Assembly: GCA_038215275.1 (NCBI GenBank)
Contig: JBBQRA010000003.1
Location: 1 to 64,000, forward strand
Length of the DNA stretch: 64,000 bases
Origin: Ga0077553 sp038215275
Lineage (GTDB): Bacteria > Acidobacteriota > Terriglobia > Bryobacterales > Bryobacteraceae
Direction: 5' to 3'
Positions 16,910 through 24,980 of this stretch are shown here, in pieces. Position numbers and translations under genes: made by a program. Position 1 is the first letter of the stretch, and each line of letters begins with the position of its first letter. The notes beneath the pieces are model-generated. The model was given only the letters and a program-made list of their open reading frames with translations, did not search any database and was not told the DNA's origin.

Positions 16910-17691
16910 CCCGACGGACTGCCCTCTTCTCACTCGCCTCGCCGGCCTTGCTGCTGGCGGATCGCCAAACAGCCGGCAAGCAGCTTCTGGCTGAGACGCT
17001 GACCGCCATGGGTGGTCCTGCGTTTCTGGCGATGAACGACCGGACTGAAGCCGGGCGTTTGTACTCGTTCTACCGGGAGCGCCTTTCCGGGTTGACCCGG
17101 GCGCGGATCTATACGCGCTACGGGCCAGAGCCGAAGCCAGGCGAGTTGGACGTACAGGAGCGGCAATCGTATGGAAAGGACAAGGAAGATTACGCGGTGT
17201 TGTTCGAGGAGACCGCGGGGTATCAGGTTTCCGACCGCGGGGCCCGGCCGCTGGCGCCGGACGTTTGGGAGCGATATCAGGACACGACTCTGCGGAATAT
17301 TTTCTACATTCTGCGGCAGCGGCGGAACGAACCGGGGCTGATTGTGGAGCACAGAGAGACCGGGGTGCTGGAGAATCAACCGGTGGAAGTACTGGATATC
17401 ACCGATGCCGAGAACCGATTAGTGACCGTGTACCTTCACCGGACGACTAAGTTGCCCCTGCGGCAGGTGTTTTACCGGCGCGATGCGATGCGTTACCGGC
17501 ATGAGGAGATTAGTATCTTCGCCAAATACCGCGACGTGGGCGGCGGGGCGATGTGGCCGTGGAACATTGTCCGGAACCGGGACGGGGAAAAGGCGTTTGA
17601 GATCTTTTCGGAGCAGGTCACGATCAACGACAAGTTGGACGAGAAGCTGTTCGAACTACCGCCAGACTTGCCGCGGCTGAAAACGATTTAG
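16906..17691 (+). CDS. exported LolA-like / outer-membrane lipoprotein-sorting-like protein
   Basis: A 261-residue exported protein starting at a GTG that overlaps the upstream stop (GTGA). The N-terminus MTRRTALFSLASPALLLA looks like a signal peptide with a twin-arginine flavour. The body starts with a helical LTAMGGPAFLAMNDRTEAG segment matching the start of the C-terminal extension in the preceding M16 protein, followed by long beta strands (LVTVYLHRTTKLPLRQVFY), as in LolA/LppX-like half-barrels that bind acyl chains. It closes the permease-peptidase operon and ends overlapping a convergent gene by 4 bases. Fold assignment is from sequence pattern only. Confidence 0.72.
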   Translation: MTRRTALFSLASPALLLADRQTAGKQLLAETLTAMGGPAFLAMNDRTEAGRLYSFYRERLSGLTRARIYTRYGPEPKPGELDVQERQSYGKDKEDYAVLFEETAGYQVSDRGARPLAPDVWERYQDTTLRNIFYILRQRRNEPGLIVEHRETGVLENQPVEVLDITDAENRLVTVYLHRTTKLPLRQVFYRRDAMRYRHEEISIFAKYRDVGGGAMWPWNIVRNRDGEKAFEIFSEQVTINDKLDEKLFELPPDLPRLKTI

Positions 17692-18167
17692 AACAGTTTG
17701 GCCTGTGCGTCGGGGACGGTGGTTTTTTTCGGCGCTTTGAGGCCACTGCCTACCACGGCGAGCACCTGGATGTCGAGGAGCGCGGCGCGGGGGACGAAGA
17801 CTCGCTGGGGATTGACCCCTTGGTCCGGCGGCGTGACGGTATACCCGTGGGGGTCAAGCTGAAGGAGGCCGTTGCTGAGGAGGCCGTCCATTACTATGCC
17901 ATCGCGGAAGCGCATGCGGACCCAGAGTCCGGCTTTCTTGGGGCGGCTGACGAACTGGGCTCCGTCGAGACGGGGGAGGGGATCGTCGAAATCCTGAACG
18001 AAGCAGATGGCCTTAACGTCGGGGTAGGGGATGACGGCGAGGTTGCCGTCCTGCGAGAGAAACTCGATTCCGGACGCGGTTTGGAAGCCGGGAGATTGCA
18101 CGAAACCGTGCAAGAGTTCCCGATCAAAGCGTAAAACCCGGACCTTTTTACTTGCGGAACTTGCCAA
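17688..18167 (-). CDS. hypothetical protein
   Basis: A 159-residue soluble protein that I cannot assign to a family. It is beta-rich (KVRVLRFDRELLHGFV, GIEFLSQDGNLAVIPYPDVKAICFV, GLWVRMRFRDGIVMDGLL) with alternating hydrophobic residues, like a pair of small beta-barrel domains of the sort often found in acidobacterial proteins of unknown role. It ends in a basic, low-complexity tail (KAPKKTTVPDAQAK). It is convergent with the LolA-like gene (4-base overlap) and divergent from the Xer gene across 80 bases. Confidence 0.72.
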   Translation of the reverse strand: MASSASKKVRVLRFDRELLHGFVQSPGFQTASGIEFLSQDGNLAVIPYPDVKAICFVQDFDDPLPRLDGAQFVSRPKKAGLWVRMRFRDGIVMDGLLSNGLLQLDPHGYTVTPPDQGVNPQRVFVPRAALLDIQVLAVVGSGLKAPKKTTVPDAQAKLF

Positions 18168-18211
18168 AACGTGCCTGACCCCCTACAAACGCTTGATTTT
18201 GGCCCAAGAAG

Positions 18212-18240
18212 TTCAACATTTTTGCTAAATATTGTATCAT
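18212..18240 (+). promoter_or_regulatory. possible sigma-70 promoter for the Xer gene
   Basis: TTCAAC at 18212-18217 and TATCAT at 18235-18240 are separated by 17 bases inside an A/T-rich stretch that stands out from its surroundings. The -10 element matches 5 of 6 consensus bases, the -35 only 3. The predicted transcription start would fall at or next to the ATG, implying a nearly leaderless message. Confidence 0.35.
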
Positions 18241-18247
18241 TGGGGCA

Positions 18248-19147
18248 ATGTACCGCGAGGGTTCTCTCGCCGCGGAGGTCCGGCACTTTATCGACTTTTG
18301 TCGTATCGAGAAGGGTCTAGCCGCCAATTCGCTGGAATCTTACGGTCGGGATCTCGATCGGTTCTCCTGTTTTTGTGGAGGAGCAGACGCGACGGTGCCG
18401 TCCTCGCCGGAACAGATTGGACAGTATTTGGACTCGTTATATCAGGGCGGTTGTTCGGCCAGGACGGTGGCGCGCCACTTGACATCCTTACGAAACTTCT
18501 ATAGGCATTTGCAGCGGGAGCGCCGGATGGAGGACAATCCCACCGAGTTGCTGAGTGCACCAAAGGCGATGCAGGCGATTCCGAAGTTCCTAAATTCGGC
18601 AGAAGTGGAAAAGCTGCTGGCGGCTCCGCCGGTGGACGCCCTGACGGGGGTGCGGGACCGGGCGATGCTGCAGTTGCTTTATGCGTGCGGGTTGCGCGTG
18701 TCAGAACTGATCCTGGTGGAGTTGAGCAATGTCAACTTGGAGATGGGGTATCTCCGGGTAACCGGCAAGGGAAACAAGCAGCGGTTGATTCCGATGGGTC
18801 AGGCGGCGATTGCCGCTATTGAAACCTACCTTGCCTCGGCGCGCCCCGGGTTACTCAAAGGCCGGGCCAGCCGATTTCTTTTTGTTACCGCGCGCGGCAC
18901 TAGCATGACCCGGCAGGGTTTTTGGAAGTTACTCGCGCAGTATGGCAAGACGGTGGGAATTTTCCACCATTTAACTCCTCATGTTTTGCGCCATTCCTTC
19001 GCGACACATCTACTCGAAGGCGGCGCCGATTTGCGCAGCGTACAAGCCATGCTCGGCCACGCCGACATTGGCACCACACAAATTTATACCCACGTCGCCC
19101 GCGGCCGCCTGCGCCGCGTGGTGGACGATCATCATCCCCGAGCCTAA
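18248..19147 (+). CDS. xerD: XerC/XerD-type tyrosine recombinase
   Basis: A 299-residue site-specific recombinase with the length and layout of XerC/XerD: an N-terminal SAM-like core-binding domain (residues about 5-95, with KGLAANSLESYGRDL) and a catalytic domain holding Arg150 (CGLRVSEL), Lys174 (GKGNKQRL), His245 and Arg248 (HVLRHSFATHLL), His271 (LGHADIGTTQIYTH) and the nucleophile Tyr280. It probably resolves chromosome dimers at dif with a partner recombinase encoded elsewhere. Whether it is the C or D member cannot be decided from one sequence. The cca-type gene follows 6 bases downstream. Confidence 0.93.
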   Translation: MYREGSLAAEVRHFIDFCRIEKGLAANSLESYGRDLDRFSCFCGGADATVPSSPEQIGQYLDSLYQGGCSARTVARHLTSLRNFYRHLQRERRMEDNPTELLSAPKAMQAIPKFLNSAEVEKLLAAPPVDALTGVRDRAMLQLLYACGLRVSELILVELSNVNLEMGYLRVTGKGNKQRLIPMGQAAIAAIETYLASARPGLLKGRASRFLFVTARGTSMTRQGFWKLLAQYGKTVGIFHHLTPHVLRHSFATHLLEGGADLRSVQAMLGHADIGTTQIYTHVARGRLRRVVDDHHPRA

Positions 19148-19153
19148 AACTTC

Positions 19154-20470
19154 ATGAGCGACTATCTGTACACCCTTGAGAGCCACCTGAATTCCGCGCA
19201 GAGCCAGGCGCTGGCGGCCGTGCAAACCGCGGCCACCGAGGCCGGGCTGAATCTATTCCTGGCGGGTGGCGCCTTGCGGGACATGATTGGGGGGTTCCCG
19301 ATTCGTGATCTCGATTTTGTGGTGGAAGGCAACGCGAACGCTCTCGCCAAGGCCATCGCCAAGAAAACCGGGGCGGAGATTCTGGCGACGGACCCACGCC
19401 GTAATAGTGCTGAACTGCTGTTTCCGCAGAACGTCCACATTGAGCTTTCGATGGCCCGGGAGGAAAAGTACGCGAAGTCGGGCGGGAAGCCGACGATCAG
19501 CCCGGCGACCATTTACGAAGACCTGAAGACTCGCGACTTCACGATCAACGCGATTGCGATGTCGTTGAACCGGGCGTCGAAGGGGCTGCTGATCGACCCG
19601 AACAATGGATTAGGGGACCTGGAGCGGCGGGAATTGCGGACGGTTTCGAAGTACACGCTCTACGATGATCCGGTTCGGATTCTGCGGTTGATCCGGTTTG
19701 CCAAGCGGTTCCAGTTCACGATTGATGAGCGGACGCTGAGCCAGTACGAGAGCGTCCGGGATGCGAATTTGGACCGGAAGATTGGGGCCGAGGCGTTGCG
19801 GCGGGAGTTGCACAATATTGCGGACGAACCGACGAGCGCCGAAATTGTGAAGGAACTCGACGACCAGGGACTTCTTACGCTGTTTTCCCCGGCGATGGTG
19901 GGCGACAAGGTGAATCATGCGGGGCTGCAGAAGCTGCAAAAGGCGCGGCAGAATGTCCCGCTCGAGTTGAATCTGCCGGTGGAGAACATTGGACTTTTCC
20001 TGACCGTGCTCTGCGAGAAGTTGACACCGAAGGAGAAGGCTGGACTGAAGACCGCTTGCGCGCTTGACAAGCCGGCGATACAGGCATGGGAGCGGCTGGA
20101 CACGCGGGCCAAGAAAGTAGCGGCGGAGTTAAAGTTGCCCAAGATGGCCAAGCCGTCAGTGCTGTATGCGACGGCGCAGAAGGCGCAGGGGGCGGAGTTG
20201 GTGTATCTGCTCTACAAGTCCACCGAACGCGCCGTACAGGACCGGATCAAGAACTATGTGCAGAAGTATCTGCCGGCGGCGCTTGAGATTACGGACGAAG
20301 AGATTACCGAAGCAACTGGGATTGAACCGGGATCGCCGAAGTTTGAGAAGGCGAAGACGACGTTTACAGCCAAGCGGTTGGACGCGCGGCCGAAGAAGAT
20401 TGTTGAGCCGGAACCTTTAGTGCCGCCGGCGCCGCAGCATCCGCCGCTCGTTTCGAGCGCGCGGCGCTAG
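19154..20470 (+). CDS. cca: CCA tRNA nucleotidyltransferase / poly(A) polymerase family protein
   Basis: A 438-residue class II nucleotidyltransferase. Residues 38-43 are GGALRD and 51-56 are RDLDFV, giving the catalytic Asp pair. These are followed by TRDFTINAIAMSL, then the neck motif DDPVRILRLIRFAKRF that reads the incoming base. It would add or repair the 3' CCA end of tRNA. The C-terminal half is helical and ends in a Pro-rich tail. The family cannot be split by eye into full CCA-adding, A-adding and poly(A) enzymes. The stop overlaps a convergent gene by 3 bases. Confidence 0.9.
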   Translation: MSDYLYTLESHLNSAQSQALAAVQTAATEAGLNLFLAGGALRDMIGGFPIRDLDFVVEGNANALAKAIAKKTGAEILATDPRRNSAELLFPQNVHIELSMAREEKYAKSGGKPTISPATIYEDLKTRDFTINAIAMSLNRASKGLLIDPNNGLGDLERRELRTVSKYTLYDDPVRILRLIRFAKRFQFTIDERTLSQYESVRDANLDRKIGAEALRRELHNIADEPTSAEIVKELDDQGLLTLFSPAMVGDKVNHAGLQKLQKARQNVPLELNLPVENIGLFLTVLCEKLTPKEKAGLKTACALDKPAIQAWERLDTRAKKVAAELKLPKMAKPSVLYATAQKAQGAELVYLLYKSTERAVQDRIKNYVQKYLPAALEITDEEITEATGIEPGSPKFEKAKTTFTAKRLDARPKKIVEPEPLVPPAPQHPPLVSSARR

Positions 20471-20874
20471 ACGTCGAGAACCTGAAGGTATTCGCGAGCG
20501 CGCCTCGCATCGACCTGGGTTCCTTTCCAGACCTTTTCCGGCTTTTCGCAGGAGTCGAACAGCCGGAAAAGGGCGAGTTTGGCGACGCCGTAGCGTTCGT
20601 TTTCGGCGAGGCGCCGGCCGGACTCCTTTTCAAAGGGAGCTAGCGCAGAATCGGGCACGACGACGGCCACCCGCTGAGGGCTCTTCCGATTGGCGGTGAC
20701 CGAGAAAACGAAGGCAGTCTCCCGGCCGCAGCAGTGGCGACCCTCAAAGAGGTACTGGTAGACGTAGCCGCTTTCGGCCTGATAGGTTTTGGTGCGCTGG
20801 GAGACGGGTTGCGCGGGAGCGAGAAATTTGCGGGCGAACAGCCATCGTTTCAACCGACCGAACATGTGTACCAT
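20467..20874 (-). CDS. hypothetical protein
   Basis: A 135-residue basic, apparently soluble protein of unknown family. It begins MVHMFGRLKRWLFARKF; the second Met is an equally good start. It contains one Cys-Cys pair (GRHCCGRETAF) and a helical C-terminal half (EKESGRRLAENERYGVAKLALFRLFDSCEK). It converges on the cca gene with overlapping stops and is divergent from the beta-propeller gene with only about 8 bases between start codons, so its promoter must lie inside the neighbour. Its real use is moderately supported by codon content and tight packing. Confidence 0.6.
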   Translation of the reverse strand: MVHMFGRLKRWLFARKFLAPAQPVSQRTKTYQAESGYVYQYLFEGRHCCGRETAFVFSVTANRKSPQRVAVVVPDSALAPFEKESGRRLAENERYGVAKLALFRLFDSCEKPEKVWKGTQVDARRAREYLQVLDV

Positions 20875-20882
20875 GAGAACAG

Positions 20883-21788
20883 ATGCGCGCCGTTCTTGCC
20901 ATATTTCTTGCGATGGCGGCCTTCGGGCAACCGCCGGCGACCGCTCCATCTCCGCTGGTGTACGCCGGCAAGCCGCTGCGCGTGGAAGCGGTCTGCACTG
21001 AGGACGATATCCAATCCCTGGGTTTAGGCTGCACCCCGGAAGAGCCTTGCGCTATCTACCTGGAGCTGAGCGCGATCGAAACGGGGGCCAACCGGATTCT
21101 GGCCGCTGGTAACCTGCACACGGATACGGCGACGTTGTCGAGCGTTTTGCTGGCTAGCGAGGACGGTGGGGTGACCTGGACGGAGCCGCATCCGCGAATC
21201 AAGAATGGCAGCCTGGACCATGCGCAGTTCTTCGATCTGCAGACGGGTTGGATCTCGGGGCAAATCGTGGGGGCGCTGGCGCGGGATCCCTTTTTCCTGC
21301 TGACGACAGACGGGGGGAAGAGTTGGCGGCAGCGGACGGTGTTGAGCGAATCGGGACCGGGGTCGATTGAGCAGTTCGGGTTTGAGTCGGCGACAACAGG
21401 CACGGTTTTGGTGGATCGGGCGGCGGGAGCCGAGGGCGGGCGGTACGCGCTGCTGGAGACGCGGACTGGCGGGGAAAGCTGGTCGATCCGGTCGGTGGGC
21501 CGGGAGAAGCCGGATTTGCCGAACCGGCGGGTGGCGAATGCGGCGTGGCGACTGCAGCCGCACGCGCTGACGAAGTCGTACCGGGTGGAGCGGAAAGAGG
21601 CGAGCGGGAAGTGGATTCCGGTCGCAAGTTTTCTCGTGAGCGCGGGGCAGTGTAAGCCGAAGGAGACGGAGCTTCGGGAGCCGCCGCCGGAGGAACCCAC
21701 GGCTGGACAACCGACGGATGCCGTCGGAGTTTTTCAAGTGGGCACGCCTAAGAATGCCAAAAAAGCCACGCCTAAAAAGAAACCCTGA
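20883..21788 (+). CDS. exported BNR/Ycf48-like beta-propeller protein
   Basis: A 301-residue exported protein (signal peptide MRAVLAIFLAMAAFG). It carries Asp-box-like repeats of the BNR/Ycf48 type: SEDGGVTWTEP, TTDGGKSWRQR and RTGGESWSIR, each preceding a beta strand, and a DLQTGWISGQIVG segment typical of Ycf48-like propellers. It ends in a Lys/Pro tail (PKNAKKATPKKKP). Three recognisable blades are too few for a closed propeller, so it may be a partial propeller or an oligomer. The hydantoinase-B gene overlaps its 3' end by about 35 bases. Function unknown. Confidence 0.78.
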   Translation: MRAVLAIFLAMAAFGQPPATAPSPLVYAGKPLRVEAVCTEDDIQSLGLGCTPEEPCAIYLELSAIETGANRILAAGNLHTDTATLSSVLLASEDGGVTWTEPHPRIKNGSLDHAQFFDLQTGWISGQIVGALARDPFFLLTTDGGKSWRQRTVLSESGPGSIEQFGFESATTGTVLVDRAAGAEGGRYALLETRTGGESWSIRSVGREKPDLPNRRVANAAWRLQPHALTKSYRVERKEASGKWIPVASFLVSAGQCKPKETELREPPPEEPTAGQPTDAVGVFQVGTPKNAKKATPKKKP

Positions 21789-23379
21789 ACCGGCGGCGCA
21801 GGACCCGATTGGACTCGAACTCTTCCGGCAACTGCTGGTTTCAATTGCCGAGGAGATGGGCATTCTGCTGCGCCGGACGGCGTTTTCGGCCAACATCAAG
21901 GAGCGCCGGGACTACTCGTGCGCGGTGTACGACGGCAGCGGGGAGACGGTGGCGATGGGCGATCATATGCCGGTGCACCTGGGCGCGATGCCATTGAGCG
22001 TCCGCCACGCGATTGACGCCTGCCAGCCGGGACCGGGCGACATCGTGATTCTGAACGATCCGTTTCGTGGGGGGACGCACCTGCCGGATATCACGGCCGT
22101 GGCGGCGGTGCTTGTGCCTGGTCAAATGGAGCCGGCGTTCTATGTTGCCAATCGCGCTCACCACGCCGATGTCGGGGGGATGAGCCCGGGTTCGATGCCG
22201 CTGGCGCGGGAGATTTACCAGGAAGGAATTCGGATCCCGCCGATCAAGCTGGTGCGAGGCGGGGCGATGGACGAGCCGCTGCTCGAGTTGCTGCTGGCGA
22301 ACGTGCGGACACCGGAGGAACGGCGCGGCGATTTGACGGCGCAGTTGCGATCCCTAGAGCGGGGTGCGGAGCGGTGCCGGGAGTTGGTGGCGCGGCAGGG
22401 GTTGGCGGCGGTGCAGGAGCAGATGGCGGAGTTACAGGACTACGCGGAGCGGCGGATGCGGCATGCTTTGGTGGCGTTGCCGGATGGGCGATACGAGTTT
22501 GCCGATCAGTTGGACGAAGACGGGATCGGGGCGGAGCCGCTGATCGTAAAGGTGGCGATCACAATTGCGGGTGACCGGGCGCATGTCGACTTCACGGGGA
22601 CGGCAAAGCAGACGACGGGCAGCGTGAACGCGAATTATGCGATTGCGGTTTCGGCGACGCTCTATGTGTTCCGGTGTTTGATTGCGGACGATGTTCCTTA
22701 CAACGCGGGGTTGCTGCGGCCGATTTCGATTGATACGCCGGCGGGGACGCTGGTGAACGCCTTAGCGCCGGCGGCGATGGCGGCGGGGAATGTGGAGACC
22801 TCGCAGCGAATTACGGACGTGCTGTTGGGGGCCTTGGCGCAAGCGGCGCCGGACCGGATTCCGGCGGCGAGTTCGGGGACAATGAACAACTTGAGTTTCG
22901 GCGGGGCGATGCCGGGTAGCGGAAAGCCGTTTGCGTACTACGAGACCATCGCGGGGGGCATGGGGGCGGGACCGCGGCATCCGGGGTGGTCGGCGACGCA
23001 TACGCACATGACCAATTCATGGAACACGCCGGTGGAGGCGTTTGAACACCAGTATCCGGTGCGGGTGACGGTTTATCGGCGACGGCACGGCAGCGGGGGA
23101 GGCGGCCGGCAGAGGGGCGGGGACGGGATTGTTCGCGAGCTGGAGTTTTTGACGGAGGCCGAGGTGACGATCTTGTCGGACCGGCGCGTGCGCGGGCCTT
23201 ATGGATTGGCGGGTGGGGAAGCGGGGCAACCGGGCCGGAATCTGCTGAATGGACGGCCACTGCCGGCGAAGTGCCGGTTTCCCGTAACAGCCGGGGACCG
23301 GCTGCGAATCGAGACGCCAGGAGGCGGCGGCTGGGGCGACGGGTCGGCTATTATGGAGGGACTACCGATCGGGAGTTAG
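21754..23379 (+). CDS. hyuB: hydantoinase B / 5-oxoprolinase B-type subunit
   Basis: A 541-residue protein of the HyuB family, the ATP-dependent hydantoinase or oxoprolinase beta-type subunit. Hallmarks are the N-terminal LELFRQLLVSIAEEMG, DYSCAVYDGSGETVAMGDHMPVHLGAMP, ILNDPFRGGTHLPDI (metal-binding region), and the C-terminal ETPGGGGWG. The chosen ATG overlaps the previous gene by 35 bases; an ATG 36 bases earlier is possible. The catalytic partner HyuA, normally adjacent, is absent from the window, so the substrate cannot be inferred and the enzyme may be incomplete without a distant partner. Confidence 0.88.
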   Translation: MPKKPRLKRNPEPAAQDPIGLELFRQLLVSIAEEMGILLRRTAFSANIKERRDYSCAVYDGSGETVAMGDHMPVHLGAMPLSVRHAIDACQPGPGDIVILNDPFRGGTHLPDITAVAAVLVPGQMEPAFYVANRAHHADVGGMSPGSMPLAREIYQEGIRIPPIKLVRGGAMDEPLLELLLANVRTPEERRGDLTAQLRSLERGAERCRELVARQGLAAVQEQMAELQDYAERRMRHALVALPDGRYEFADQLDEDGIGAEPLIVKVAITIAGDRAHVDFTGTAKQTTGSVNANYAIAVSATLYVFRCLIADDVPYNAGLLRPISIDTPAGTLVNALAPAAMAAGNVETSQRITDVLLGALAQAAPDRIPAASSGTMNNLSFGGAMPGSGKPFAYYETIAGGMGAGPRHPGWSATHTHMTNSWNTPVEAFEHQYPVRVTVYRRRHGSGGGGRQRGGDGIVRELEFLTEAEVTILSDRRVRGPYGLAGGEAGQPGRNLLNGRPLPAKCRFPVTAGDRLRIETPGGGGWGDGSAIMEGLPIGS

Positions 23380-23381
23380 CA

Positions 23382-23828
23382 TTGTCCGCCGAAACGGAAA
23401 CGGTTCCTATTCCAAAAACAAAACGCAATCAGGCCAAGGCGAATGTCATGGTAGGCGGATGCACGGTACTCGGCGCGGCGGCGCAGATGCTGATCAAGCG
23501 AGGTCTTGTGAACCTCCCTCCATCCCCGGCGTCCCTTTCTTCGGGCCTGGAGCCATGGGTCACGTTCGTCATGGGCATTGCGACGAACGTGCCGCTGGTG
23601 GCAGGTTTGTCGTGCTACGGACTTTCAACGGGTCTGCTGGTGCTGGCGCTGCGCTACGGTGAGCTTTCGGTGTTGTATCCGATTATCGCGCTGACATACG
23701 TTTGGGTTTCGATTCTCTCCGTCGCTCTGTTGGGCGAGACGATGAATGTGTTCAAGATCCTGGGATTGGCCGTGATTGTGATCGGTGTCACGGTACTGGG
23801 CAGGACAGGCTCGAAGGGTAAGGGATGA
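23382..23828 (+). CDS. half-size DMT (EamA/SMR-like) transporter subunit
   Basis: A 148-residue membrane protein with four predicted helices and one EamA-like unit (LRYGELSVLYPIIALTYVWVSILSVALLGETMNVFKILGL). The family motif of small multidrug-resistance and ArnE/ArnF-type flippases is visible in ELSVLYPI and LGE. I chose a TTG start because GGGAG lies 6 bases upstream; an internal ATG (23448) would shorten the cytosolic N-terminus. It overlaps the next gene by 4 bases (ATGA), which encodes a similar half-size protein, so they probably form a heterodimer. Confidence 0.84.
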   Translation: MSAETETVPIPKTKRNQAKANVMVGGCTVLGAAAQMLIKRGLVNLPPSPASLSSGLEPWVTFVMGIATNVPLVAGLSCYGLSTGLLVLALRYGELSVLYPIIALTYVWVSILSVALLGETMNVFKILGLAVIVIGVTVLGRTGSKGKG

Positions 23829-24178
23829 AGACTCCGCTTACCTCTATTTTGTTGGTGATTCTGGCGTCTTTCATCGGGTCGTTTGGTGCGGTGTTCCTGA
23901 AAGCCGGGGCCGATAAGCTGGAGCGAAATCTGGTGCGGATCCTGCTGAATTGGCGGTTGATGGCTGGGGTGGCATTTTACCTGGCGTCGTTCGTCGTCTA
24001 CACCATGGGCATCCGAAATGGGGAATTGACGATTCTCTACCCGATGGTCTCGATGGGCTATCTATGGACCTTGCTGTGGGCTCGGATGATTTTCAATGAG
24101 CCTTTCACGCGGAACAAGTTTACGGGCATCGGGCTAATTCTCGGCGGAATTGTTATCCTCAATCTCGGCAACCGCTAG
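23825..24178 (+). CDS. half-size DMT (EamA/SMR-like) transporter subunit
   Basis: A 117-residue four-helix membrane protein related to the preceding one: IRNGELTILYPMVSMGYLWTLLWARMIFNEPFTRNKFTGIGLILGG. The shared GEL(S/T)-LYP core and the conserved acidic residue before the third helix are those of the DMT superfamily. The heterodimer arrangement recalls ArnE/ArnF (lipid-linked sugar flippase) and paired SMR pumps. Nothing nearby identifies the substrate. Translation is coupled to the upstream subunit by the ATGA overlap. Confidence 0.85.
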   Translation: MKTPLTSILLVILASFIGSFGAVFLKAGADKLERNLVRILLNWRLMAGVAFYLASFVVYTMGIRNGELTILYPMVSMGYLWTLLWARMIFNEPFTRNKFTGIGLILGGIVILNLGNR

Positions 24179-24187
24179 TCGCCAGTC

Positions 24188-24955
24188 ATGTCGGAGACAA
24201 TCCCCATTCCCGGGTTTGAGCAGTTGACTGGCCGACCGTTTTCGTTTTATCCGCCGGTATTGAATATTGAGCATAACGAGTGGAAACTACTGGAGGCGAC
24301 TTGGTCGGAGATCCTGGTCCATAACACGAAGATGGAGCTGGAAATCTGGGTTCCGCGGCGTTTCATCGGGCAGGTTTCGCAGATTGAGAAGCCGGTGATG
24401 ATTGTCGGCTTAAGCAAAGAGCTGGAGTATAACGCCGGGATGATCCGCCCGCACGAGAAGCGGGTATTGAATTTGCCGAAATCGCCGACCGGGCCGCCCC
24501 CTGCGGCGGCCAACACGATTCCGACGCCGGCGATGGTGGGCGGAGTCCGATTGAGCAGTGGGACCGAGAGCAAGATTGTCTGGTTGGTCGGTGGGGTGCT
24601 GGTGTTTGGCCTGTTGGCCGCGTTTGTCGGCGTTAAGCTGTCCCGGAACGACAACGTCGAGTACCAGGCGGTCCTGCAGGAAGACCTGGGATTCAGCGCG
24701 CAGGACGATTATTTTGCGATTGTACGCAAGCTTGGGCAGCCCGGCAACGACCGATGGAAAGATCCGGCAACCGAGATGCAGTACCGGGCGTTGACCTATC
24801 CCGACCGGCACTTTACGATAATTCTGATGGGAACCCAGCGCAATAATGCGCTCTACATTGGCGCTATGAACGAAAATTGGCGGCCCGTACACACCGTGCC
24901 CCACGCAGGCCGCGGAAATACGCGCTCCCTGCTTGACCGGCTCAAGCGGTTCTGA
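24188..24955 (+). CDS. single-pass membrane protein of unknown function
   Basis: A 255-residue protein with no recognised family. Residues about 1-100 are cytosolic and beta-rich (PPVLNIEHNEWKLLEATWSE, MELEIWVPRRFIGQVSQI). A Pro-rich linker leads to one membrane helix near 130-150 (IVWLVGGVLVFGLLAAFVGV), and about 100 residues follow outside (LGQPGNDRWKDPATEMQYRAL, YPDRHFTIILMG). It sits 9 bases after the transporter pair and 25 bases before cstA, so it may be expressed with them, but no functional link is evident. Confidence 0.78.
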   Translation: MSETIPIPGFEQLTGRPFSFYPPVLNIEHNEWKLLEATWSEILVHNTKMELEIWVPRRFIGQVSQIEKPVMIVGLSKELEYNAGMIRPHEKRVLNLPKSPTGPPPAAANTIPTPAMVGGVRLSSGTESKIVWLVGGVLVFGLLAAFVGVKLSRNDNVEYQAVLQEDLGFSAQDDYFAIVRKLGQPGNDRWKDPATEMQYRALTYPDRHFTIILMGTQRNNALYIGAMNENWRPVHTVPHAGRGNTRSLLDRLKRF

Positions 24956-24980
24956 GCAGCGCAACGATACACTGTTCAAG

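Noticed and set aside
24960..24980. Longer CstA start at 24933
   Set aside because: It would overlap the previous gene and add a polar segment before the conserved N-terminus.
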